Below are positions 7,166 to 14,401 of a stretch of DNA of 14,554 nucleotides, one piece after another (position 1 is the first letter of the stretch; each line of letters opens with the position of its first letter). The notes below the pieces were generated by a model. The model saw only the letters and a program-made list of their open reading frames with translations, had not been told where the DNA came from and did no database searches. The DNA is taken from the NCBI GenBank assembly GCA_041946865.1, contig JBHGBF010000135.1, positions 1 to 14,554 of the forward strand, given 5' to 3'. Source of the stretch: RPQK01 sp041946865. GTDB taxonomy: Bacteria > Acidobacteriota > UBA6911 > RPQK01. The position numbers and the translations under genes were made by a program.

Positions 7166-7324
7166 CTAGGATGAAAGCGCCTGCGAACAGTTTATACAGA
7201 GCTTACCCGGCCCGGCCGAGTTGGGCAGCCGGCACTTGCCCATCAGCTCTTCCGGCGTCAGTTCGATGATCTTGAGCTGCGGTTTCTGATACGGTCGCCT
7301 TTGATCCTTGTCAATACTGGTCAT
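7166..7324 (-). CDS. Putative RiPP precursor peptide, 52 residues
   Basis: A short gene whose ATG (7324-7322) overlaps the TGA of the radical SAM gene as ATGA, with a good GAGG ribosome-binding site 5 nt upstream inside that gene. The product starts MTSIDKDQRR, then PYQKPQLKIIEL (11-22), TPEELMG (23-29), and a C-terminal part with Cys31, Cys43, Cys46 (a CINC motif) and a central NSAGPGKL, ending ALSS. The lysine-rich amphipathic leader followed by a short Gly/Cys/Ser-rich core is the classic layout of a RiPP precursor, and the Y-x-KP-x-L-x-x-x-x-L leader pattern resembles what I recall of peptides next to SPASM radical SAM enzymes. The likely leader/core boundary is near Gly29-Lys30-Cys31. 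It is not a known named family to me; assignment rests on context, coupling and composition. The stop codon lies at the edge of the inverted-repeat element. Confidence 0.78.
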   Translation of the reverse strand: MTSIDKDQRRPYQKPQLKIIELTPEELMGKCRLPNSAGPGKLCINCSQALSS

Positions 7325-8415
7325 TCTTGCCTCAATTCAACTCCCAGATTCGTCAGGACTTCGACTCTTTTTCTGCTCACATCGCAGCAGAAACTCAGGC
7401 CCCGTTCTCGATCAGCGGCAACAGCGGGCGGACAGAAATTGCAGAGATTTCTGGTTTCGCAGTGATTGCAGGCGTAGTCCGAAGGCGCCTTCCGATGCCG
7501 GATGGGGGCCATAGACTCCCAGCCTTCCTTGAAAGTGCCTGCCATCAGGTCAAATCCGAGGTCCGGTACCATCATGCAAGGGTACATCACCCCATTCGCC
7601 GCCACATGAAACGTCATGGCGCCGGCAGCGCAGTTGTATAACAAGTCCGGGTCAGGTTTCCAGCGGTTTGACTTGACATACTTCCGCCACGCTCCGATCT
7701 TCTCGGCGGTATTGAATTCAAGATCGATGATGCGGTCCGGCGAAAGCCGCAACTGTACGGGACCCGGATCACCGTCCCGACACTCGCTGATCACAGGATC
7801 AAACCGGAAATCCAGCCCTGACCCGGCAGCTATCCGCTCCATGGACTCTACGTCCCGCAAGTTCACAGTCAGCAGCACCGTTTTGAGCCGGACCGTCACG
7901 CCGCGTTCTTTGAGAAGCGCCACGCCTGCCAGGCATTTGTCGAAGGCAGCCCCACTGCCGGTCAGCCGGCGGTACGTCTCCCTGCCGGCGCCGTAAAGCG
8001 TGATTTCGACCGCCTGCGGCGGCCAAGCGGCAAAAAGGTCTGCGGTCTCGGGAGTGACTACGGTCCCATTCGTAAAAACAGTCACCAACAGGCCGTTGGC
8101 TTTCGCCCGCCTGTAAATCAGTTCAAAATCGGGATGCAGGAGTGGTTCTCCTCCTGTCAGGAGAAGGAAGAGACACCCGGCCTCGGCGATTTCATCCAGA
8201 AGCGCCAGGATTCGAGGTGTGGTGAGTCGTTCCCCGGCAGTCCTGCTGTCTCCGTGATTGCGTCCGAGATAGCAGTGGACGCAATCCAGATTGCAGCGCC
8301 GGGTGATTTCGATGCTGCCGTCAAGCGGGACGCGTTCGCGCCAGGCTCTTGCTTGAAGCTGTTCCAGAGACCCGAAATCGTCGACTTGACCGACCTCAGC
8401 GCACTCCATAGTCAC
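7321..8415 (-). CDS. Radical SAM/SPASM peptide-modifying enzyme
   Basis: A 364-residue enzyme. The radical SAM cluster motif CNLDCVHCY gives Cys41, Cys45 and Cys48 (CX3CX2C), and TGGEP at 87-91 is the SAM-binding motif. The C-terminal third carries a SPASM region with auxiliary-cluster cysteines: YNC, then YPC, the CNHCETRNLCNFC array (CX2CX5CX2C) and a final FCC. SPASM enzymes with PqqD partners modify ribosomal peptides through Cys thioether (sactipeptide/ranthipeptide-like) or carbon-carbon links. The GTG start at 8415 overlaps the PqqD stop as GTGA; an ATG at 8409 is the alternative. The stop overlaps the precursor start as ATGA, so three genes are coupled. The reaction is inferred; the fold and cofactors are clear. 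Confidence 0.9.
   Translation of the reverse strand: MTMECAEVGQVDDFGSLEQLQARAWRERVPLDGSIEITRRCNLDCVHCYLGRNHGDSRTAGERLTTPRILALLDEIAEAGCLFLLLTGGEPLLHPDFELIYRRAKANGLLVTVFTNGTVVTPETADLFAAWPPQAVEITLYGAGRETYRRLTGSGAAFDKCLAGVALLKERGVTVRLKTVLLTVNLRDVESMERIAAGSGLDFRFDPVISECRDGDPGPVQLRLSPDRIIDLEFNTAEKIGAWRKYVKSNRWKPDPDLLYNCAAGAMTFHVAANGVMYPCMMVPDLGFDLMAGTFKEGWESMAPIRHRKAPSDYACNHCETRNLCNFCPPAVAADRERGLSFCCDVSRKRVEVLTNLGVELRQE
7330..7333 (-). promoter_or_regulatory. Ribosome-binding site of the precursor gene
   Basis: GAGG on the minus strand lies 5 nt before the ATG at 7324, inside the last codons of the radical SAM gene. This is one of the better Shine-Dalgarno sequences in the leftward set and supports that the 52-codon frame is truly translated, possibly at higher level than the upstream enzyme. 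Confidence 0.6.
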
Positions 8416-8717
8416 TTCAGCTCTTCGATCAGGCCTGCTTCGGCCAGCGTGGTGGCGAACTCCTCCACATCGATCAGTGCCTGGTCCGGGTCGACTTCGA
8501 ACTCAGCTTCGACCCGCCGGCTGATGTCGAGGAGCGTCTTCTCTCCATTCAGCTCTCTCCAGATGACCTCCGCCACCGGGTTAAGTGCGAAGAGCTTTCG
8601 CATGTCGGTGAAGGCGCCCTTGATCGGCACAAGAATGGTCTCACCGACAATAGACCGAGCGAGCACGTCCTCGCTCCGTCTGAAAACCCGCTTGCCCGGT
8701 TCGTGAGGCGATCCCAT
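8412..8717 (-). CDS. PqqD-like RRE protein coupled to the radical SAM enzyme
   Basis: A 101-residue PqqD-family protein. The N-terminus (about residues 12-45) has the beta-strand pattern RRSEDVLARSIVGETILVPI, then the conserved FALNPVAEVIWREL helix (about 43-56) and a winged-helix C-terminus with LLDISRRVEAEF and the DVEEFATTLAEAGLIEEL end. It would bind the precursor's leader and hand it to the radical SAM enzyme, whose GTG start overlaps its stop. It differs clearly from the PqqD-like protein at 3348, so the locus has two RRE proteins. The ATG at 8717 is 10 nt after the C25 gene's stop, with GGAG immediately before it; that spacing is unusually short. Confidence 0.8.
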   Translation of the reverse strand: MGSPHEPGKRVFRRSEDVLARSIVGETILVPIKGAFTDMRKLFALNPVAEVIWRELNGEKTLLDISRRVEAEFEVDPDQALIDVEEFATTLAEAGLIEELK

Positions 8718-8727
8718 CTCCGCTATC

Positions 8728-11700
8728 TTAACGCCAGATGAGGGCTGGATCTCCGATTATTCCGTACTGGTAGACGGTTTCTGTCGGGGCGCCTTGTTGC
8801 ACGGCCCGACGCAAGGCCTCGACCGCCACCTCACCCAGCCGTCGCGTCTGGCCGTCAAACCGAGTGGCGAAGAACTGGCGGGCCACAATCATCGAGTGGT
8901 CGTTTTCGTTCATCCCGGTCGGCGTGAACGCTGCTATCGCGCCCCCGCCGGGCGAGACAACGAGAGTCTGCGCCAGAGAGTCCCAGCCGGTCGTGGCAAA
9001 ACTGCCGGCCAGACAGGTAAAAGCGGTCAAGACGGGCAGCTTGTTTCCATTGGTCAAGCCGGGCACGTCCCCGTTCGTCAACAGGTCCCAAAACGACAGG
9101 CTCTGGTAAGAGCCGTGGCCGACCCAGTTCAGCATCGAGACGCCTTGGTTGATCTGGCCGATCAACGCCTGCCGGGCCTGAGCGAACGGCATCGACGACA
9201 GGTAGATCCTGCCGGCGGTGATGTCGGCCGACACGAGCGCTGCCAGGCCGTCACTCTCAGAAGGAAAGTCCCCTGCGTCCGGATCGGGAGCATCGGCCGC
9301 CAGGACCAGTCGTTTCATCCACGGCGCTGCGGCCGCCTGTTCATACTCAGCTATCTTCGCAGCGGCGGCATTCAATTCGGCGACCGTCATAACCGGCAGC
9401 CGGCCGATGGCCAGATCCGGCCTGGAGTCGCCGTCGACGTCGGCCAAGGAGGTGTCAGATGGAAACAGGCCGTTGAGCGTCGGAATCATGAGCGTCGGCA
9501 CCATGTTGGCGCCCAGCCCCAGGATATCCTTGTAGTCATAGGAGGCGGTCCCCACGAGAACTACAAATTTGGGTGCCTTCTTCCACTTGCCGACGGCATT
9601 TTTCAAGAAGTCACGGATGGCGTAGGGGCTTGAATTTCCGAAGTTAAACTCATCCATGACGTCTTCGACGTCGACCACAAGACTCTGCAGGCCCTGACCG
9701 GATCGATAATCGGCCAGAGTCTGCGCCGCCTGTGCGAGCTCGCCGGCAGCCAGCACGATGTAGTCCGCGCCTTTCAGGTTCTTCAGATCGGAAGCTGCGT
9801 CCGCCCGCGCCGTGGCCTGCGGCACGGCATCGGCCGCCACAGCGAGGTATTTTCCGCCAGCCGGCGCTACAAAACTGACCCGGTAGCCGCCGCCAAAAGC
9901 CTCCACCCTGCAGTCGGTGACCAGTCGTGGGTCGAGCGGGTCGCTGATTTCGAGCACCGTAATGGAATTGCTGGTGAAGCCGCCGACACTGACCGGTCCT
10001 GAGGAGGAAACGGGGAACAACAAACGGTTCTCTGTCGCACTGTAAAGGCGCGAATAGGTAAAATCGAAGGAGTCAACCAGCAGCATTTCAAAGTCGACCC
10101 CCGGGTTCAAAATCGACTTCAGCTCAACGGTGTTCACGCCGGGGTGCAACAACCCGCTGTCGAATTCCACATGCATCGTCTTCGGCCGGGCGCCGTCCCA
10201 TTGCTGCGCATCTCCTATTGCGCTCCCGTTCACACTAATGACGACGTGGTGTTCCAGCGGAGCGTCCGTAAAGGTGACGCCCAGGACATTGACATCCAGT
10301 GAGATCCGGCCGTTGGATGCCGCCATGCCGGGCAGTTCAAAATCAAATGCCCGAGTATCGAAGCCCTCGAAACCAGCCAGCAAAAGGTCCCAGAACCAGT
10401 AGTCCGCCTCAGGATCGGTGGCGGACGCCGTGTCCGCAAACCAATCCTGCTCAACGCGGAGCTTTTCCATAAAACTGGCCGGGGGGGTTCCGCTCTTTCC
10501 TTTGCCCGAAAGCAGCGTCATCGTCTGGCCGCTCCCGGCTGCCAGCCAGTACATATTATCCCGCGTCCAGCTGCTCTCAACCGCCTGTCCATAGAAAAGC
10601 AGGCCGGCGTTTCCGGCGGCCGGCTGGTAGGGCACTTCCCGGCCTCGATTGGTCAGCGTGAATTGCTTCCTGGCTATGCCGCTCGCCACAGCGGACGAGC
10701 TGATGCCGAGCCCTTCCGAAATTCTCGCGGCCGGCAGGAAGTAAAGACCGGTCTGAGACACCGGGATCTTAGCCGACACGCCTTTGAGCGCTTTCTTCAG
10801 ATGCTCCTCGCGGAGCGCTTTGTGCTCGTCCGCGCGGTCCTTTGCGCCCTTATCGATGGGCCGCGGAGTTCTGTCGAAGGTCTGCGGCGGCAAGCCGCCG
10901 GCGGCTTGCCCCACCGTGACGATGTAAGGTCCATATTCCCAAACCTTGCCGTTCCGCTCCACTTCCCGCAGCAGGTAGGCGTACGTCTGGTTGGGAAACG
11001 CGTGCGGATCGGTCACTCGGTAGGTGCCTCCAGCCGGCGAGGTCACCAGCGCCGGCACCATTTGGGACGTCACCGGAATCGGATCTCCGCCGGCCGGATC
11101 GGCGCGGAGCAGGTGAAAGCCTACTGTTCGAAACTCCGAAGATGTCTGCCACTGAACTACGACCGAACCATTCTGGACATAGGCCTGGAAGCCGGACAGG
11201 GTCACCCGCGTCGGCCGTTTTGCAAATCCCGCGTCAGCCGTGGTGATGTTCAGGTCGGCGGGGGGAGAAGTCTTGACCGCGACCGAGAGCGCCGACGGAT
11301 CGGTGGTCATCGTATACCCATCCAGAACGTGATTGATGTCGGTAATGACAACCTGGTATGGGATTCCCGTGGCCGAGTGCATGAGCTGGTAGAAATGGTA
11401 GATGCCGGAGGCGTCCGTCATCGTCGTGGCAAGCGGCTGTCCGGAAGCGTTCCGCAGCTCGAGGGTCACCCCGGCCACACCCGCCTCGCCTTCGTCCTGG
11501 ATACCATCCCAATCCTCGTCCTCCCAGATGTAATCCCCGACTGAGCCGTAAGTGGCCCCTGGGATGTAGTATCCGAAATCGATCGTCAGATTGCTGTGCT
11601 GGGATATGGGCACGCCCGACCCGCCGAGAGTGTAAGTCACACCGCCCGCCGGATTGTTGCTGTCCCTGGTCGTGTCGCCGCCCTGGCCGACGAGCACTGC

Positions 11701-14373
11701 ACTGTAGCCCGCGGGAACACTCGTAACCGTGACACGGTACTGGCTCGCGGCCCCGTTCGGTTGCGTCGTTCTCAGGCCGTCGAAATAGTAATGACCGGTG
11801 CTGTCGGTGGTCGTCGTCCGATAGCCGTTCCACCAACTGGAGGTGTCGGGATTGTAGTAATCGAGACGCAGCGTCACCCCGGCGATTCCCGGTTCGCCTG
11901 CATCCTGCACGTTGTTCCGTATCGTGTCGTTCCAGACCCAGTCGCCGATGACCCCAAGAGAAACGTACGGAAAGTCGAGAGTGAGGTTCTCCCTGGCTGT
12001 CGTCGTAATCGTGCCGGAGAGATAACCGCCCGGGTAGAAGGCTTGGAAGCTCGTCAGCACGCCATTCGTATCGGTCACGACCGCGAAATAGGTTTCCCCT
12101 GCGGCGCTCACCGGAAGGCCCGAGAACCAGTAGTTCCCGTTCACGTTCGTGACGGTGCTTCCCATGAACTGATCGGCGACGTCCTTCAGGCCGTTGCCGT
12201 TCATGTCTCGATAGAGGCTCAGCGTGACGTTCGCCAGCCCGGGTTCGCCCGAGTCCTGGAACCCGTCCCAGTCGTAATCGAAAAAGACGGTGTCGCCCAC
12301 CCGGCCGAGATTGGGATTGTAGTAGCCAAAGTCCTCGAAGATATCGAAGAAGAAACCGTTGGAGTCCCTGACGACATGGATCGTGGCGGTCGGATCGGTC
12401 TTGCTCTCCGGACCGGTCGTGAGTGTGTAACCCGCCAGCTCTGTGTCGTTCTGGTCGACGTTGACCCGGTAGTCTCCATCCGGAATTTCGGTGTCGTCGC
12501 CGAAGAAGAGGTAGTGGCCGGTCGGGTCGGTCACAGTCGTCTTGAAGTTTGTGACCCATTGACCGTTCACGTACCTGTCCAGAGCTACGGCCACACCTGC
12601 TATGCCGGCTTCCCCGCTGTCCTGAATTCCGTCGTTATCGGAATCCGACCAGACGTAGTCACCGATGACCGCTCCAGTGGGACGGTAGCCGAAATCCGCC
12701 TCACGATAGTCCTCGGTCACCCCGAGGAAGGTCCGGTCTGCATGTCCGGGGCCGGCATAATTCGCGGAAAGGATGTGTGGCTCGTTCGGTTCGTTGGGAT
12801 AGGGAACCCGCTTCGTAGTCAAATTGGCGGCGGTCATGCCGTATGGAAGCGTGCTTTCGTCGACATCCACCATGTAGGCGCCGCTGTAAGCCGTGAAGCC
12901 TGAAATGCCGGTTACGGTATAGCTGCCTCCCCAGAGGCCTTTGAACAAGTAGTAGCCGCTGCCGTCCGTCCTTGTCGTGACAATCAGTTCGTTGTCGAAA
13001 AACCGGCCGTCTGAATCCTTATCCCAGTAAAGCTTGACCACGACGTTCGGAATTCCCTGCTCGAACCAGTCCTGTTGTCCGTCGTTGTCCCAGTCAAACC
13101 AGACATAGTCGCCGATGGAGGCCTGGGCCGGGTCGCTGGGGTTGTCCTCATCATTGTTCTTGGGAGGAGAGTTGTGGGCCCTGGCCACGACTTCGATAAC
13201 GGGCTCATTCGGAAAAGCAGCCAAAGGGACTCGCAACTCGATCGCGTAGTCGTAGATCCAATCGGCGAAGTCCTCGAGCTGCGGACAGGTCTGAGTTTTG
13301 TACCCGTAGTACGGCCGGCCGTTTTCAGAGTAAGACAACGGAGGAGAGGACGCCAGCGTGTCAAGCGTGTGGCCGGCGCAGTCCTGGTAGTACCGGGTGT
13401 GGCTGCCGACATTCCAAGCCAGAGACGATTCGACCTGCATCCCGTGATCGCGCAACCACTGGTTTTTGTCGGCACAGCCTCCGCAGTCGATGTTGTTGAT
13501 CAACATCGACCCGTCCCCGCCCCAGAATCCGAGGCTGTGGTACTCGTTGCCGGACTTCGACGTATAATCGGCGAAGAAGTTGAGTTTTACATTCCCGCTC
13601 TTGTCGTAGAAGATGAACTCGGTCTTGTCGCTCCCGATCAGGTCGGCAAACTGGTGGCCGCTTCCCTGGTGCCAGCTCTCGTGCCAGTTCCTCTCCCACG
13701 AGGCTCCCTGTTTGGGCCCGTACGTGTTGTCGTTCAGGGGGAGCGGATTCTGAGAGTAATACACGTAAAGATACTCCCCGGAGGCGAAAGCGTACAACGA
13801 GCCGCTTGCCATGTTGGGGTTGGGCCCGTAGTTGAACAATTTGTACTTCGCGAACTCCGCCGTGTACTCGTCATCCCGAACGCCATCCACCAAGACGTCG
13901 CCGGGCGTGATCGGCTGGATGAGGGTCAGGACGGCCGTTGACGGCGTTCCGAGCGTCGCTCCTCCGGTCGGGTTGCTGAGAGCTATATTGACTGTCTCGT
14001 GCGACTCAGGGACGATGTCGGCGACGATCGGTATATAGATGTTCTTGGGCGCCAGGTCACCATTCGCCCAGTTCAGCGTGCCGGATGTCGCCGAGTAATC
14101 GAGCCCGGCCGTCGCCGTCCCGTTCGATGTGGCGTACTGCACGGAGACGGCACCCGTGTTCCCGTCAATGCGCAGGACCTGGATCGTGGCTAGGTTGCTG
14201 GGTACGTTTTCGTTGACGGTATAGTTGGCAAAGGAAAACTTGAGTTGCCCGGGCTGAGCCGACAGCCGGGCGTTTGACAAAACGAGAAGAAAGGCAAAGA
14301 CAGCCCCGAATACAATCGCTTTCTGAACCGAGATGAACCGCGCTGACGTTGAACCGAGAGGCCTCTGGAACAT
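8728..14373 (-). CDS. Giant secreted C25 peptidase with Calx-beta and SdrD B-like repeats
   Basis: 1,881 residues from ATG 14373, preferred over a TTG at 14394 because GGGGGAGGG lies just before it. The signal peptide has a basic start, a hydrophobic AIVFGAVFAFLLVL core and a site after LSA. Then come a Calx-beta domain (about 45-150), a beta-rich region reminiscent of CBM9/DOMON folds (about 155-410), five SdrD B-like domains starting near 418, 569, 691, 808 and 943, each opening with a GD-x-hyd-W/F-x-D-x-D/N-x-DG-x-QD-type motif (the fourth degenerate, DTIRNN), an FN3-like stretch near 1055, and a C25 catalytic region (about 1535-1881). His1753 lies in NWVGHGSY and Cys1787 in FTCLAGSF. The Ca-binding-style repeats suggest a rigid stalk. 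No LPXTG or type IX sorting tail is seen. The stop is 10 nt before the PqqD gene, so it belongs to the RiPP operon; its substrate is unknown. Confidence 0.88.
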   Translation of the reverse strand: MFQRPLGSTSARFISVQKAIVFGAVFAFLLVLSNARLSAQPGQLKFSFANYTVNENVPSNLATIQVLRIDGNTGAVSVQYATSNGTATAGLDYSATSGTLNWANGDLAPKNIYIPIVADIVPESHETVNIALSNPTGGATLGTPSTAVLTLIQPITPGDVLVDGVRDDEYTAEFAKYKLFNYGPNPNMASGSLYAFASGEYLYVYYSQNPLPLNDNTYGPKQGASWERNWHESWHQGSGHQFADLIGSDKTEFIFYDKSGNVKLNFFADYTSKSGNEYHSLGFWGGDGSMLINNIDCGGCADKNQWLRDHGMQVESSLAWNVGSHTRYYQDCAGHTLDTLASSPPLSYSENGRPYYGYKTQTCPQLEDFADWIYDYAIELRVPLAAFPNEPVIEVVARAHNSPPKNNDEDNPSDPAQASIGDYVWFDWDNDGQQDWFEQGIPNVVVKLYWDKDSDGRFFDNELIVTTRTDGSGYYLFKGLWGGSYTVTGISGFTAYSGAYMVDVDESTLPYGMTAANLTTKRVPYPNEPNEPHILSANYAGPGHADRTFLGVTEDYREADFGYRPTGAVIGDYVWSDSDNDGIQDSGEAGIAGVAVALDRYVNGQWVTNFKTTVTDPTGHYLFFGDDTEIPDGDYRVNVDQNDTELAGYTLTTGPESKTDPTATIHVVRDSNGFFFDIFEDFGYYNPNLGRVGDTVFFDYDWDGFQDSGEPGLANVTLSLYRDMNGNGLKDVADQFMGSTVTNVNGNYWFSGLPVSAAGETYFAVVTDTNGVLTSFQAFYPGGYLSGTITTTARENLTLDFPYVSLGVIGDWVWNDTIRNNVQDAGEPGIAGVTLRLDYYNPDTSSWWNGYRTTTTDSTGHYYFDGLRTTQPNGAASQYRVTVTSVPAGYSAVLVGQGGDTTRDSNNPAGGVTYTLGGSGVPISQHSNLTIDFGYYIPGATYGSVGDYIWEDEDWDGIQDEGEAGVAGVTLELRNASGQPLATTMTDASGIYHFYQLMHSATGIPYQVVITDINHVLDGYTMTTDPSALSVAVKTSPPADLNITTADAGFAKRPTRVTLSGFQAYVQNGSVVVQWQTSSEFRTVGFHLLRADPAGGDPIPVTSQMVPALVTSPAGGTYRVTDPHAFPNQTYAYLLREVERNGKVWEYGPYIVTVGQAAGGLPPQTFDRTPRPIDKGAKDRADEHKALREEHLKKALKGVSAKIPVSQTGLYFLPAARISEGLGISSSAVASGIARKQFTLTNRGREVPYQPAAGNAGLLFYGQAVESSWTRDNMYWLAAGSGQTMTLLSGKGKSGTPPASFMEKLRVEQDWFADTASATDPEADYWFWDLLLAGFEGFDTRAFDFELPGMAASNGRISLDVNVLGVTFTDAPLEHHVVISVNGSAIGDAQQWDGARPKTMHVEFDSGLLHPGVNTVELKSILNPGVDFEMLLVDSFDFTYSRLYSATENRLLFPVSSSGPVSVGGFTSNSITVLEISDPLDPRLVTDCRVEAFGGGYRVSFVAPAGGKYLAVAADAVPQATARADAASDLKNLKGADYIVLAAGELAQAAQTLADYRSGQGLQSLVVDVEDVMDEFNFGNSSPYAIRDFLKNAVGKWKKAPKFVVLVGTASYDYKDILGLGANMVPTLMIPTLNGLFPSDTSLADVDGDSRPDLAIGRLPVMTVAELNAAAAKIAEYEQAAAAPWMKRLVLAADAPDPDAGDFPSESDGLAALVSADITAGRIYLSSMPFAQARQALIGQINQGVSMLNWVGHGSYQSLSFWDLLTNGDVPGLTNGNKLPVLTAFTCLAGSFATTGWDSLAQTLVVSPGGGAIAAFTPTGMNENDHSMIVARQFFATRFDGQTRRLGEVAVEALRRAVQQGAPTETVYQYGIIGDPALIWR
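11220..13125 (-). repeat. Five tandem SdrD B-like domain repeats
   Basis: Within the giant peptidase the domain openings IGDYVWFDWDNDG, IGDYVWSDSDNDG, VGDTVFFDYDWDG, IGDWVWNDTIRNN and VGDYIWEDEDWDG recur about every 350-450 bp, each followed by QD-x-x-E-x-GI/L-x-x-V. The units are diverged at DNA level, so they are old duplications. Repeats four and five are separated by a region with GYSAVLVGQGGDTT-like loops. The fourth repeat has lost most acidic residues of the loop, which may reduce Ca binding there. Confidence 0.75.
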
Positions 14374-14375
14374 TG

Positions 14376-14384
14376 CCCTCCCCC
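14376..14384 (-). promoter_or_regulatory. Strong Shine-Dalgarno that sets the start of the giant peptidase
   Basis: GGGGGAGGG sits 2 nt before the ATG at 14373 (GGAGG core 3 nt away), whereas the TTG at 14394 has only a pyrimidine-rich CCTCCC stretch upstream. This favours ATG 14373 as the true start and removes seven residues from the longest reading. Confidence 0.5.
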
Positions 14385-14401
14385 AATCCGGCAAGCAACC
14401 C

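Larger units (their letters stand above)
6961..7170. mobile_element. 210-bp inverted-repeat element (MITE/REP-like)
   Basis: The ends are near-perfect inverted repeats: 6961-6982 and the complement of 7150-7170 share CCTAG(G/A)TGATTGATTCC followed by (T)AAAT, differing by one substitution and one indel. Each end carries CTAG, which could be a 4-bp target duplication as made by some IS5-group transposases. Inside are two further hairpins, at 7012-7031 and 7065-7120. There is no transposase gene, so it would be non-autonomous. It sits between the precursor and kinase genes; its right edge contains the precursor's TAG stop. Without it, the two genes would be about 38 nt apart. The ORF it carries on the minus strand (7165-6977) is probably a non-coding artefact of the repeat. 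Confidence 0.6.

Noticed and set aside
3348..8717. Lasso peptide cluster
   Set aside because: A PqqD-like protein, HprK-like kinase and exporter are shared with some lasso clusters, but there is no B2 transglutaminase-like protease and no asparagine synthetase-like cyclase; the SPASM enzyme points to another RiPP class.
10663..13941. Long plus-strand frames (293, 435 and 288 residues) and the 441-residue minus-strand frame across the giant peptidase gene
   Set aside because: They are Arg/Pro/Val-rich shadows of a GC-rich coding gene in other frames, with no domain motifs or ribosome-binding sites.
14374..14394. TTG at 14394 as start of the giant peptidase
   Set aside because: No ribosome-binding site precedes it, whereas ATG 14373 has GGGGGAGGG upstream and gives a normal signal peptide.
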